In this document: piece by piece, positions 26,746 through 34,461 of the stretch
Numbering within the stretch: the first letter of the stretch is position 1
How the letters are laid out: every line of letters starts with the position of its first letter
Source: Akkermansia muciniphila
Lineage (GTDB): Bacteria > Pseudomonadota > Gammaproteobacteria > Burkholderiales > Burkholderiaceae_C
Length of the DNA stretch: 64,000 nt
Assembly: GCA_943331105.2 (NCBI GenBank)
Contig: CALQKH020000007.1
Span: 62,001 to 126,000, forward strand
Direction of reading: 5' to 3'
Made by a program: the position numbers and the translations under genes
Notes under the pieces: model-generated
Told to the model about the DNA's origin: nothing
Database searches by the model: none
What the model saw: only the letters and a program-made list of their open reading frames with translations

Positions 26746-26888
26746 GGCGGCTCCGAAGGGTTGATGCGGTTTTGAACCATTGTGAGCGAGGGTGCCGAAT
26801 GCCGATGTCTTGCACAGCACAAACAGAGCTTGGCCCATGACACTGCGAGGCGCAGTGCCCGTGGATGCGCTCAGGTCATAATCACCGG

Positions 26889-27241
26889 GTGAAGCACGCC
26901 AGACCGCCGCTGGTGCAATTTCCGAAAGGAAGCACTGGAGGAACGTCCGGACTGCACAGGACAGCGTAGGAGGCAACGCCTCTCCACCGTGAGGTGAGGA
27001 TCAGAGCAACAGAGACGAGCCGATTGAGTTCGGGTGAAACGGGCAATCTCTACGCGCAGCAATACCAAGTAGGCCTTCCTGAAGGTGTGCGGTTCGCCGC
27101 ATGGCTTCTCCCTGTGGTTCCGCGGGGTGAGTTGGCGGGTAGGTAGCACCGAGCCGGGAGGGCGACCCCCGGCCCAGAGTAATGGCGGTCACGCAGCGGG
27201 CAACCGTTGTGCACAGAATCCGGCTTATCGGCGGGCTTCAC
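26889..27241 (+). ncRNA. rnpB: RNase P RNA, bacterial class A
   Basis: About 353 nt. The catalytic RNA of RNase P, which matures the 5' ends of tRNAs. The ends pair as helix P1 (GTGAAGC at 26889 with GCTTCAC ending at 27241). Conserved regions are recognisable: GGAGGAACGTCCGGAC and CACAGGACAG near the 5' end, CAGAGCAACAGAGA, GGGTGAAACGG, the central TACCAAGTAGGCC, GGTAGGTAGCACCGAGCC, and the 3' CAGAATCCGGCTTATCGG. The ends are set by P1 pairing and could be off by a few bases. A strong terminator follows 15 nt later. Confidence 0.95.
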
Positions 27242-27255
27242 ACTTTTTTCAGACC

Positions 27256-27287
27256 CACAAAAAACCCGCCGAAGCGGGTTTTTTGTG
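27256..27287 (+). terminator. Rho-independent terminator after rnpB
   Basis: CACAAAAAACCCGC, loop CGAA, GCGGGTTTTTTGTG: a perfect 14 bp stem with six T residues in the 3' arm. It is symmetrical, so it can also serve the convergent IscR-like gene, whose stop is at 27303. Confidence 0.95.
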
Positions 27288-27302
27288 AGGTGTAGCTGAA
27301 GA

Positions 27303-27824
27303 TCAACCGCGTGAGGGCATCAAGCTTCCAGCCAGAGCGAACACCGAATTGGGGGCGGTGATTTTCATCGCACTTTTGGGCTTGGCAAACACGCCGCGCT
27401 TGACGGCAGGTTGGGGAGCTGGTTCGACCGTAACACCTTTTGTGCGCTGTTCGGCAACCAATTGACGCAAGGTGATGGACTGCAAATGGGTCAGCATTTT
27501 CTCATTCAGGCTGGCCCACAGCTCGCTGTTCATCCAGCCGCCTTCGGCCGAAGCCTCTTCGTCTGATGGGGCATCTACAGCACCCACAATGTCAGCCATG
27601 GTGATTTTTTCAGCATTGCGTGACAGCGAATAACCGCCGCCAGGACCACGGGTGCTTTCAACCAAGCCGTGTTGGCGCAACTTGCTGAAAAGTTGTTCCA
27701 GATAGGACAAGGAGATTTGGTGGCGCATGCTGATGGCGGCCAAAGATACGGGTCCGCGGTCTTCTCGCAACGCCACATCAATCATGGCAGTGACTGCAAA
27801 TCGGCTTTTGGTGCTCAAACGCAT
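27303..27824 (-). CDS. Rrf2/IscR-like regulator lacking all cysteines
   Basis: 173-residue Rrf2-family regulator. The N-terminal winged helix closely matches IscR (MRLSTKSRFAVTAMIDVAL, SLSYLEQLFSKLRQHGLVESTRGPGGGY). IscR uses three cysteines near residues 92-104 to bind 2Fe-2S; here that segment reads DEEASAEGGWMNSELW and the whole protein contains no cysteine. It cannot bind the cluster in the known way and may be a constitutive, apo-like regulator. A C-terminal tail of about 45 residues with Pro/Lys is additional. ATG 27824 has an AGGAG Shine-Dalgarno. No isc genes are in the window. A near-palindrome upstream (27904-27915) may be its operator. Confidence 0.88.
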   Translation of the reverse strand: MRLSTKSRFAVTAMIDVALREDRGPVSLAAISMRHQISLSYLEQLFSKLRQHGLVESTRGPGGGYSLSRNAEKITMADIVGAVDAPSDEEASAEGGWMNSELWASLNEKMLTHLQSITLRQLVAEQRTKGVTVEPAPQPAVKRGVFAKPKSAMKITAPNSVFALAGSLMPSRG

Positions 27825-27903
27825 GGTGGGCTCCTTTTAGCGTTGTAATGGGCTGTGGATACAGTCCGAACCTAGGGTGTCAAAACATATCGTGTACGTT
27901 TGT

Positions 27904-27915
27904 GACTGATCGGTC
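27904..27915. promoter_or_regulatory. Near-palindrome upstream of the IscR-like gene
   Basis: GACTGATCGGTC is a 12 bp palindrome with one mismatched pair, 80 bp before the IscR-like start codon. GACT...AGTC-type half-sites are characteristic of IscR type 1 sites, so autoregulation is a reasonable guess. No matching -35/-10 pair was identified with confidence. Confidence 0.35.
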
Positions 27916-28004
27916 ATTTCTCAAACTGTCATTCAGTTGAGGGTACAACGCGATTATTCAAGGCGAATAGGCGCATTTGGGGTTTGTAGGGGATTAACAG
28001 AAGA

Positions 28005-28700
28005 TTAAAACCTTTCATGTCCTTCCAGTTGCCGCCATTGACCCGGTTCCAGAGGGGCCAGACTCATGCGTCCCACCCTTTGGCGACGCAGGTCTTGCAG
28101 GGGGCATTGTTCGTCCAGCCAGCGGCCCAGCTCCAGTCCATCGATGTCTTTGCCCGCGATGCGCAGCACCGTGAGTTGGTCGGTTTGGCGGTTGATGCTG
28201 GCCCGGATGCCTGGCCCGTTCAGGGCCTTGAGCAGGTCCTCGGACACTTCGCCGCCCACGGTGGCCATCCATTCTTGCTCCATCGGGCTTCGGCGGTCTT
28301 CCAGGTGGCGCAGCACGCTCACGTCGTCCGTGAAGATGCACAGACCACTGGTGGGTTTGGCCAGCGGTAAAGGCATGTGCATTTTGGACAAGCGTGCAGG
28401 TCCCCAAATGCCGGGCTGGGGTGCTTTGAGGCCCGCGGTGTCTTGCAGCCAAGCCAAGTTGGCCACCCGGTGCGCGGGTTTGAACAGCACCAGGGTCATG
28501 GGGGCCAGCGCAGCCATGGAGACCAGGCGGTTCACCTGCACGGTTTGTTCTTCACGCACACGTCGGGCCGGGTCGGTCACGACTTGGCCTGCCACCTGTA
28601 CACCACCAGCCACGATCAGGGCTTCGGCCTCGCGGCGCGAGCAGTTTTGCTCGGCAGCCACGCGTTTGGCCAGGCGGATGCCTTCTTCAGAGGAAATCAT
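28005..28700 (-). CDS. RsuA/RluB-type pseudouridine synthase homologue, catalytic Asp missing
   Basis: 231-residue protein with an N-terminal S4 RNA-binding domain (SEEGIRLAKRVAAEQNCSRREAEALIVAGGVQVAG) and a C-terminal domain homologous to the RsuA/RluB/RluF synthases (MTLVLFKPAHRV; SGLCIFTDD; ATVGGEV; LGRWLDEQ). The family's catalytic motif GRLDxxTxGL reads LPLAKPTSGL, so the invariant Asp is Ala, and the conserved Tyr region reads EQEWMA. Pseudouridylation is unlikely; an RNA-binding or ribosome-associated role is possible. ATG 28700 was chosen because the S4 domain begins at once; the frame is open further upstream. It may share an mRNA with the small gene and the Nudix-MBL gene upstream. 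Confidence 0.82.
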   Translation of the reverse strand: MISSEEGIRLAKRVAAEQNCSRREAEALIVAGGVQVAGQVVTDPARRVREEQTVQVNRLVSMAALAPMTLVLFKPAHRVANLAWLQDTAGLKAPQPGIWGPARLSKMHMPLPLAKPTSGLCIFTDDVSVLRHLEDRRSPMEQEWMATVGGEVSEDLLKALNGPGIRASINRQTDQLTVLRIAGKDIDGLELGRWLDEQCPLQDLRRQRVGRMSLAPLEPGQWRQLEGHERF

Positions 28701-28728
28701 CAATGCTTTCAAAAATACCCAAAGCGAA

Positions 28729-28866
28729 TCAAGACAGGGCTTGTTCGCGGATGTGGTCCACATGTGCTTGGAGCGATCGGGCCGCCACGGGCCACAGACG
28801 GGATGGCACATCGTCGTAGGCTTTTTCCACCCATTCCTGCAGGCTACCCTGGGGCAGGGCCTGCAT
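28729..28866 (-). CDS. Possible 45-residue small protein
   Basis: An open frame from ATG 28866 to TGA 28729, starting 8 bp after the stop of the Nudix-MBL gene and ending 28 bp before the pseudouridine-synthase-like gene. The product begins MQALPQGSLQEWVEKAY and continues as a plausible amphipathic helix with Trp, Arg and Glu; composition matches neighbouring proteins. No family recognised. Position within a tight same-strand series favours a real gene. Its short length and lack of a clear Shine-Dalgarno leave doubt. Confidence 0.45.
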   Translation of the reverse strand: MQALPQGSLQEWVEKAYDDVPSRLWPVAARSLQAHVDHIREQALS

Positions 28867-28874
28867 GGCGGCGG

Positions 28875-30374
28875 CTATTTGGCCTCGCGTTTGAGACGAT
28901 GAGCCTTCAGGTGCGTGATGGCTTGGTGGGCAAAGCCCAGCACATGACCGTGCGCGGGCAAGATGAATTCGATGCCCCCTGCATTGCAGGCCGCTGCCAG
29001 TTTGTCCAGCGATTCCAAATAGTCACCCATGTGGCCGTCGGGCGGGTCGATCACGGTGGTGCTGCCGTTGAGCACATGGTCCCCAGAAAACAGCAAACCG
29101 TCTTCTTCGAGCACCAAGCACAGGTGATTGGCCGCATGGCCAGGGGTGTGCACCACGCGCAGGGTGTGGGTGATTTCACCGTCCACCCCAACACCTTGCA
29201 GCACCAGTTTTTCACCGTCGCCCAGCTCGCGCTCGGGTGTGAAGCGGCTGTTGGCGCGGGCGGTGGGCTTGGAGGCCAGGCCCAGAATCGGCGGCTTTTG
29301 GGTGCACAGCGCCTGCAGCGGCGCGGCGCCTGGGGAGTGGTCCGGATGAGAGTGGGTACACACAATGGCTTTGATTTGCCCCCCTGCGGCACGCCACAGG
29401 CGCTGCAGGTGTTCGTCGTCAGCGGGGCCAGGGTCGATGGCGATGTAGCCCGTGTTTGGGTCGCCCACCAAGTAGCTGTTGGTGCCGGGGCCGGTCATCA
29501 CGCCGGGGTTGGGGGCAGTCAGGCGCTGCACGTTTTTGAGCAGCGGCACTGCTTGGTCTGTCTTCCAGTCCAGGTGGTGGTGGATTTGCCCGTCGGGCGT
29601 GACCAAGGCCAGCTCGCCAAACGGGGCTTCGTGCTCCATGTAACGCGCTTCGTTGCCCGCCAGCCAGCCGGCGCGAGGGCAGCTGGTCCACAGCGGTTCG
29701 TCGTTGACAGCGCAGGCCAGCAACACCGCATCGACCGTTGTAAACGCTTTCAGTCGCTCCAGCGTGCGAATGGTGGGGTACACCATGAAAAACTGACCGG
29801 CTTCATGGCGCGTCAAAGCCTCCATCGGGCTTACCCAAACAGGCTCAAATTGTTCGGTTTCGTCAGCCACAGGGGTTTGGCCTTCGGGCATGCGGGCCAC
29901 CAAAAAAGGCACGTCAAAGCGGCGCGGCAGATCGCGGTCGGTGATCCAGTGGGCCAGCACGAAGACCTGGTCGGCCGCCAGTGTCAGGTCCAGAGCTTGG
30001 CACTGTGGGACAAAAGTGGCTTTGCGGTCAATTTGCGCAACGTCGCTGTGGTTGGCCCAGCGGCCATCGGCATGGCGGGCGAACAAAATGCCCAGTTCCT
30101 CAAAGCTCTCGCGGATGGCGGCAATCGCCTGCGTCAGGTGCAGGTCGGTTTGTTTCGGGCGGCGCTGCGCCATGCTGTGCGCCTGGGCGTCGGCTGCATC
30201 AATGCCGCCACCCGGGAATACATAGGCGCCGGGCGCGAAACTGGCCGTCATGGAGCGGCGGGTCATCAGCACTTCAAGGCCTGGCGGCCCATCTCGCAGC
30301 AGCAGCACGGTGGCGGCTGGGCGCAGGGGCGCGGGTTCACGTTGGGGGTGTAAGAGTTGGGATGTGCGTGCCAT
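28875..30374 (-). CDS. Nudix hydrolase - metallo-beta-lactamase fusion protein
   Basis: 499 residues in two domains. Residues about 18-250 form a Nudix-type domain ([11 protein letters not shown], then RESFEELGI at 88-96, giving the RExxEExGI half of the Nudix box; the distance to the first Gly is longer than standard). Residues about 285-495 form an MBL domain of the LACTB2 type with a complete HSHPDH motif (341-346), [15 protein letters not shown] and PAHGHVLG. Nudix-MBL fusions of this kind occur in proteobacteria and resemble human NUDT19-like and LACTB2 modules joined; acyl-CoA or RNA substrates are possible. ATG 30374 follows a GATAAT hexamer by 5 nt, so a leaderless mRNA is likely. Confidence 0.88.
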   Translation of the reverse strand: MARTSQLLHPQREPAPLRPAATVLLLRDGPPGLEVLMTRRSMTASFAPGAYVFPGGGIDAADAQAHSMAQRRPKQTDLHLTQAIAAIRESFEELGILFARHADGRWANHSDVAQIDRKATFVPQCQALDLTLAADQVFVLAHWITDRDLPRRFDVPFLVARMPEGQTPVADETEQFEPVWVSPMEALTRHEAGQFFMVYPTIRTLERLKAFTTVDAVLLACAVNDEPLWTSCPRAGWLAGNEARYMEHEAPFGELALVTPDGQIHHHLDWKTDQAVPLLKNVQRLTAPNPGVMTGPGTNSYLVGDPNTGYIAIDPGPADDEHLQRLWRAAGGQIKAIVCTHSHPDHSPGAAPLQALCTQKPPILGLASKPTARANSRFTPERELGDGEKLVLQGVGVDGEITHTLRVVHTPGHAANHLCLVLEEDGLLFSGDHVLNGSTTVIDPPDGHMGDYLESLDKLAAACNAGGIEFILPAHGHVLGFAHQAITHLKAHRLKREAK

Positions 30375-30379
30375 GCCCC

Positions 30380-30416
30380 ATTATCGGTCGGGCCAGAGCC
30401 TCCCAAGCGTGATAAT
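30380..30416. promoter_or_regulatory. Symmetric divergent -10 elements for the Nudix-MBL gene and dapF
   Basis: ATTATC (30380-30385, reading GATAAT on the minus strand) and GATAAT (30411-30416) lie 5 and 7 nt before the start codons at 30374 and 30424. Neither gene has a Shine-Dalgarno sequence. The spacing predicts transcription starting at, or within a base or two of, each ATG. No strong -35 hexamers are evident. Confidence 0.5.
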
Positions 30417-30423
30417 CGGCTGC

Positions 30424-31296
30424 ATGCACATTCGCTTTACCAAGATGCAAGGCGCGGGCAACGATTTTGTCGTGCTCGACGAGACGCAAGCCCGCCTGGG
30501 ACTGAACACGGCCCAATACCGTTTTCTGGCCGACCGCCACTTTGGCGTGGGGGCCGACCAGATCCTGTCCGTTCGGCCATCGCCGGCGCCGGGCCTGGAC
30601 TTTGAATATGTGATCCACAACGCCGATGGCGGCGAGGTGGAGCATTGCGGCAATGGGGCCCGCTGCTTTGTGCGCTTTGTGCGCGACAAGGGCCTGACCG
30701 ACAAAAGCACCGTGCGCGTGAAAGTGCAAAAAGGCGAGATCGAGCTGCGCTTGAACCCTGACGGCCGCGTGACGGTGGACATGGGCACGCCGGTATTCGA
30801 CTGGGCGGTTGTGCCTTTCAATCCGATGGGCCTCATCAGCGATCAGGTCAACGCTTGGCCGGTGTTTGACTTGGATTTAGGCGCACTGGGCCTGGCTCGC
30901 GTGGCTGTGGTGTCCATGGGCAACCCGCACGCGGTGCAGCGCGTGGACAACGTGGACACTTTCCCGGTGCTGGTCCAGGGCCCGCTGATCGAAAATCATC
31001 CGGCTTTCCCCAACCGGGTGAATGCGGGCTTCATGCAAATCGTCTCGCGCAGCCAAATCAAATTGCGCGTGTTCGAGCGGGGTGCGGGCGAGACGCTGGC
31101 TTGCGGCACGGGTGCGTGTGCGGCGGTGGTGGCCGGCATTCGTCAGGGCTGGCTGGACAGCCGGGTGGACGTGCAGGCCTTGGGCGGCATGCTCACCATC
31201 GAATGGGCGGGGCAGGCCGACAGTCCTGTGCTGATGACCGGCCCGGCCACTTCTGTGTTTGAGGGCGAGATCGATGTGCCCGACACCCTTTACTGA
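30424..31296 (+). CDS. dapF: Diaminopimelate epimerase
   Basis: Interconverts LL- and meso-diaminopimelate, giving the meso form for lysine and peptidoglycan synthesis; MurE in this window uses meso-DAP. 290 residues from ATG 30424. The start [19 protein letters not shown] is conserved, and the two active-site cysteines are in HCGNGARC and ACGTGACA. The upstream frame reading back to 30250 is antisense to the neighbouring gene. A GATAAT hexamer 7 nt before the ATG suggests a leaderless transcript. DUF484 and xerC genes follow closely, the same order as dapF-yigA-xerC in gammaproteobacteria. Confidence 0.95.
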   Translation: MHIRFTKMQGAGNDFVVLDETQARLGLNTAQYRFLADRHFGVGADQILSVRPSPAPGLDFEYVIHNADGGEVEHCGNGARCFVRFVRDKGLTDKSTVRVKVQKGEIELRLNPDGRVTVDMGTPVFDWAVVPFNPMGLISDQVNAWPVFDLDLGALGLARVAVVSMGNPHAVQRVDNVDTFPVLVQGPLIENHPAFPNRVNAGFMQIVSRSQIKLRVFERGAGETLACGTGACAAVVAGIRQGWLDSRVDVQALGGMLTIEWAGQADSPVLMTGPATSVFEGEIDVPDTLY

Positions 31297-31313
31297 ATTT
31301 CTGGAGCCAAGAC

Positions 31314-31997
31314 ATGACCACGCCTGAACCCATGAGCCCGATCACCGAAGACGATATTGCCAATTATTTGGTGAATACGCCTGATTTTTTTGAGCGCCAT
31401 GCCTCTCTTTTGGCCACAGTGCAACTGACGCACCCGCAAAGCCATCGCGCTGTGGGTTTGCAAGAGCGCCAGGCGCAAATGCTGCGCGACAAGATCAAGG
31501 GCCTTGAGCACCGCATCATGGACATGATCCGGCACGGCAATGAAAACATGATCTTGACCGATAAGCTGCACCGCTGGTCTTGCGAATTGTTGGTCACCCC
31601 CCACGATCAGTTGGCAGAGTCCGCTGTGTTCAACATCCGCGAGTTGTTTCAAGTCCCCCAGTTGGCTTTGCGCTTGTGGTCTTTGGACGAGGCCCATGCC
31701 GCAGCGCCTTATGCCCAAGGCGTGACCGAGGCGGTACAAGCTTTGGCCACTTCTTTGGACACGCCCTACGTGGGGCCAAACTCCGGCTATGAGGCGGTGC
31801 AGTGGTTGGACCAGCCCACCCAAGCCGCTTCGGTGGCTTTGCTGGCGCTGCGGGCTGCACCCGGTCAACCGGCTTTTGGTCTGATTGTTCTGGCTTCGCC
31901 CGATGCCCAACGCTTTAACAACCAAATGGGTACCGACTTGCTGGAGCGTTTGGCCGAGTTAGCGGGGGCTGCTTTGTCTGTTTTGCGGGCACCCTGA
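31314..31997 (+). CDS. DUF484 family protein
   Basis: 227-residue GAF-like protein of the DUF484 (YigA) family. It begins with TEDDIANYLVNTPDFFERHASLL, followed by a coiled-coil-like QERQAQMLRDKIKGLEHRI segment and a GAF-type domain with FGLIVLASPD. Function unknown. The family is almost always found between dapF and xerC, as here (17 bp after dapF, 6 bp before xerC), so it is probably co-transcribed and may be linked to recombinase or cell-wall function. A GGAG Shine-Dalgarno precedes ATG 31314. Confidence 0.9.
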   Translation: MTTPEPMSPITEDDIANYLVNTPDFFERHASLLATVQLTHPQSHRAVGLQERQAQMLRDKIKGLEHRIMDMIRHGNENMILTDKLHRWSCELLVTPHDQLAESAVFNIRELFQVPQLALRLWSLDEAHAAAPYAQGVTEAVQALATSLDTPYVGPNSGYEAVQWLDQPTQAASVALLALRAAPGQPAFGLIVLASPDAQRFNNQMGTDLLERLAELAGAALSVLRAP

Positions 31998-32003
31998 CCG
32001 GCC

Positions 32004-32975
32004 ATGACGACAGCAGTCCAGGACCCCTTGGTCACGCGCTACTTGGACCATGTCCGTTTTGAAAAGCGCTTGGCCGCAAGAACCTGTGCGCTGTATCAGC
32101 TGGATTTAATCCGTCTGGCCGAGATGGCGGTGGCATCCCAAGTGCCTTTGTTGCAGGTGCAAAGCGGTCATGTGCGCCGCTGGGTGGCCCAAATGCACAG
32201 CGCCGGCCGCAGCGGGCGGGGCATTGCGCTTATCTTGTCTGGCTGGCGCGGGTTTTATGCATGGTTAGGCCGAGAGGGGTTGATTCCGCAAAACCCGGTG
32301 TCCGATGTGCGTGCGCCGCGTGTGACCAAGCCCTTGCCCAAAGCCTTGGGCGTGGACGAAGCCGTGCAACTTGCCGACCATGAAGAGACCAACGACGACC
32401 CTTGGCTTGAAGCTCGGGATGCTGCGATGGTCGAATTGCTTTATGGGTGTGGTTTACGCATCGCCGAGTTGACGGGCTTGGATGTGGTGGCCAGCACAGA
32501 TGCTGTTCGCGCCGGTCGCGGTTGGATTGACCTGCCCAATGCCGAGGTACAGGTGCAAGGCAAGGGCAGCAAACGCCGCAGCGTGCCTTTGGGCCGCACG
32601 GCCTTGGAGGCCCTGACCCACTGGTTGGCCGTGCGACCCCAGTTGACCGGCATGCTCACCCATTCAGTGCCCGGCGCATCCAGTTTGGCGTTGGCGCTGT
32701 TTCCCGGGCAGCATGGAACAAGGCTCACGCCACGCGCTGTGTCTCAGCGCCTGAAGCGCCGCAGCCTGCTGGCAGGATTGGCTACGCCGGTGCATCCGCA
32801 CATGCTGCGCCATTCCTTTGCCAGCCATGTGTTGCAGTCGAGTGGCGATCTAAGGGCCGTTCAGGAGCTGCTGGGTCACGCCAACATCAGCACCACGCAG
32901 GTGTACACACGACTGGATTTTCAGCATTTGGCTAAAACCTACGACGCAGCGCACCCGCGTGCCAAGCGGAAATGA
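32004..32975 (+). CDS. xerC: Tyrosine recombinase XerC
   Basis: 323-residue site-specific recombinase that, with XerD, resolves chromosome dimers at dif. The N-terminal SAM-like domain (YLDHVRFEKRLAARTCALYQLDL) is followed by the catalytic domain with Arg in GCGLRIAEL, Lys in KGSKRR, the HPHMLRHSF box, LLGHANISTTQ and the nucleophilic Tyr in VYTRLD. Gene order dapF-DUF484-xerC supports the XerC assignment over a mobile-element integrase. It follows the DUF484 gene by 6 bp. No dif-like site was searched for exhaustively. Confidence 0.93.
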   Translation: MTTAVQDPLVTRYLDHVRFEKRLAARTCALYQLDLIRLAEMAVASQVPLLQVQSGHVRRWVAQMHSAGRSGRGIALILSGWRGFYAWLGREGLIPQNPVSDVRAPRVTKPLPKALGVDEAVQLADHEETNDDPWLEARDAAMVELLYGCGLRIAELTGLDVVASTDAVRAGRGWIDLPNAEVQVQGKGSKRRSVPLGRTALEALTHWLAVRPQLTGMLTHSVPGASSLALALFPGQHGTRLTPRAVSQRLKRRSLLAGLATPVHPHMLRHSFASHVLQSSGDLRAVQELLGHANISTTQVYTRLDFQHLAKTYDAAHPRAKRK

Positions 32976-33102
32976 AACTCTGGCGTTGCCCTCAAGTTTG
33001 TCAATCCTCTCTTGAGGCCAAGCCCGTGCGGCTGAACCCAGGCTTGAAATCATCGCTAAACTCCCCAACTCTTGTTGTCTTGTCTCCTACCGGAACCGCT
33101 CA

Positions 33103-34212
33103 ATGTCCTTGATCCCCACCACCATCCTGACCGGCTTTTTGGGCTCGGGTAAAACCACTTTGCTCAAGCGCGTGTTGACCGAGGCCCATGGCCAAAAGAT
33201 AGCGGTGATTGAAAACGAGTTTGGTGAAGAAAACATCGACAACGACATCTTGGTGTCAGACACCAACGAACAAATCATTCAAATGAGCAATGGTTGCATT
33301 TGCTGCACCATCCGCGAAGACCTGCGCGTCACCCTGCAGTTGTTGGCGGCCAAGCGTCGCAAGGGCTTGCTCAGCTTTGACCGCATCGTCATCGAGACCA
33401 CTGGCTTGGCCGACCCTGGGCCGGTGGCGCAGACCTTCTTCATGGACGATGAAATTGCCGAGACGTTTTTGCTCGACTCCATTTTGACCCTGGTGGATGC
33501 CAAGCACGCTGCCCAGCAATTGAACGACCGCCAAGAAGCACGGCGTCAGGTGGGGTTTGCCGACCAGATTTTCATCAGCAAGGCCGATTTGGTCTCCCCT
33601 CAAGAATTGGACGCTTTACAGCATCGCCTGAAACACATGAATCCGCGTGCGCCCCAAAAAGTGGTGCACTTTGGCGAAGTGGCCTTGTCGGAGGTGTTTG
33701 ACCTCAAGGGCTTCAACCTGAACGCCAAGCTGGACATCGATCCTGACTTTTTGAAAGACGATGCCCACGGGCACGGCCATGACCATGAGCACGGGGATCA
33801 CTGCGACCATCCTTCGCACCAGCATGGTGCGGCGCAGGGCCACGACCACGAGCACGGTGAGCATTGCGATCACCCATCGCACCAACAGACCCAAGGCCAC
33901 CATCACCACCATGATGACGACGTGAAAAGCTTTGTTTTCAAGTCGGAGCGTGCGTTTGACCCTGCAAAGTTAGAGGACTTTCTGGGTGCCATCGTGAACA
34001 TTTATGGTCCGCGCATGCTCCGATACAAAGGCATCTTGAACATGCAAGGGACCGAGCGCAAAGTGATTTTCCAGGGTGTTCACCAACTCATGGGCAGCGA
34101 TTTAGGACCCATGTGGGCTGCAGGTGAGGTCAAAATGAGCAAGATGGTGTTCATCGGGATTGACTTGCCCAAAGATATTTTGATGCAAGGACTTGAGCAA
34201 AGTTTGGTGTGA
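33103..34212 (+). CDS. CobW/COG0523 GTPase, probable zinc metallochaperone
   Basis: 369-residue P-loop GTPase. Walker A is GFLGSGKTT (11-19), the metal-binding CxCC motif is in NGCICCTIRED, and the Asp switch and TKAD-type base specificity loop reads SKAD. The C-terminal CobW_C domain includes FDPAKLEDFL and RYKGILNMQG. Residues about 222-272 are a His/Asp/Cys-rich loop in which an HCDHPSHQ module occurs twice, ending in HHHHHDDD. The family (ZNG1, ZigA, YeiR) loads zinc into client enzymes under limitation. The gene stands alone between xerC and the DksA-like gene; no Zur box was recognised in the 127 bp upstream. Confidence 0.9.
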   Translation: MSLIPTTILTGFLGSGKTTLLKRVLTEAHGQKIAVIENEFGEENIDNDILVSDTNEQIIQMSNGCICCTIREDLRVTLQLLAAKRRKGLLSFDRIVIETTGLADPGPVAQTFFMDDEIAETFLLDSILTLVDAKHAAQQLNDRQEARRQVGFADQIFISKADLVSPQELDALQHRLKHMNPRAPQKVVHFGEVALSEVFDLKGFNLNAKLDIDPDFLKDDAHGHGHDHEHGDHCDHPSHQHGAAQGHDHEHGEHCDHPSHQQTQGHHHHHDDDVKSFVFKSERAFDPAKLEDFLGAIVNIYGPRMLRYKGILNMQGTERKVIFQGVHQLMGSDLGPMWAAGEVKMSKMVFIGIDLPKDILMQGLEQSLV

Positions 34213-34280
34213 AGCGTTTGCTCTTGGCATTGGGCGAGGTCGTTCTTTTTTCACCAAAATCGCTTTAATCGTTTGGCGTC

Positions 34281-34342
34281 AGATTTTTTACCGTTCTAGT
34301 CGCTACAATCGCCCCGCCTACAACAGTGCCTTTGGGGACTGT
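34281..34342 (+). promoter_or_regulatory. Possible promoter and leader hairpin of the DksA-like gene
   Basis: In the 249 bp gap before the DksA-like gene, a TACAAT -10-like hexamer (34304-34309) has only a weak -35 partner (AGATTT, 34281). About 14 nt downstream, ACAGT...ACTGT (34323-34342) forms a hairpin with one mismatch, followed by TTT. It could be a leader structure or weak attenuator in a 5' UTR of about 140 nt. The rest of the gap shows nothing clear. Confidence 0.3.
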
Positions 34343-34461
34343 TTTCAGCCGAATCCGCGATGAATCCATGGGTTCGAGATCAGAACGAACAGGGTTCCTT
34401 CGGCGCGTGCGGTGTGCGTGCTGTTTGAGAGCTGCCTTTTTACACGGCTAGGAGACAAGAC

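Noticed and set aside
32004-32975. Tyrosine recombinase considered as the integrase of a mobile element
   Set aside because: Its order dapF-DUF484-xerC and full match to XerC make it a housekeeping recombinase, and it is 27 kb from the repeat-bounded cassette.
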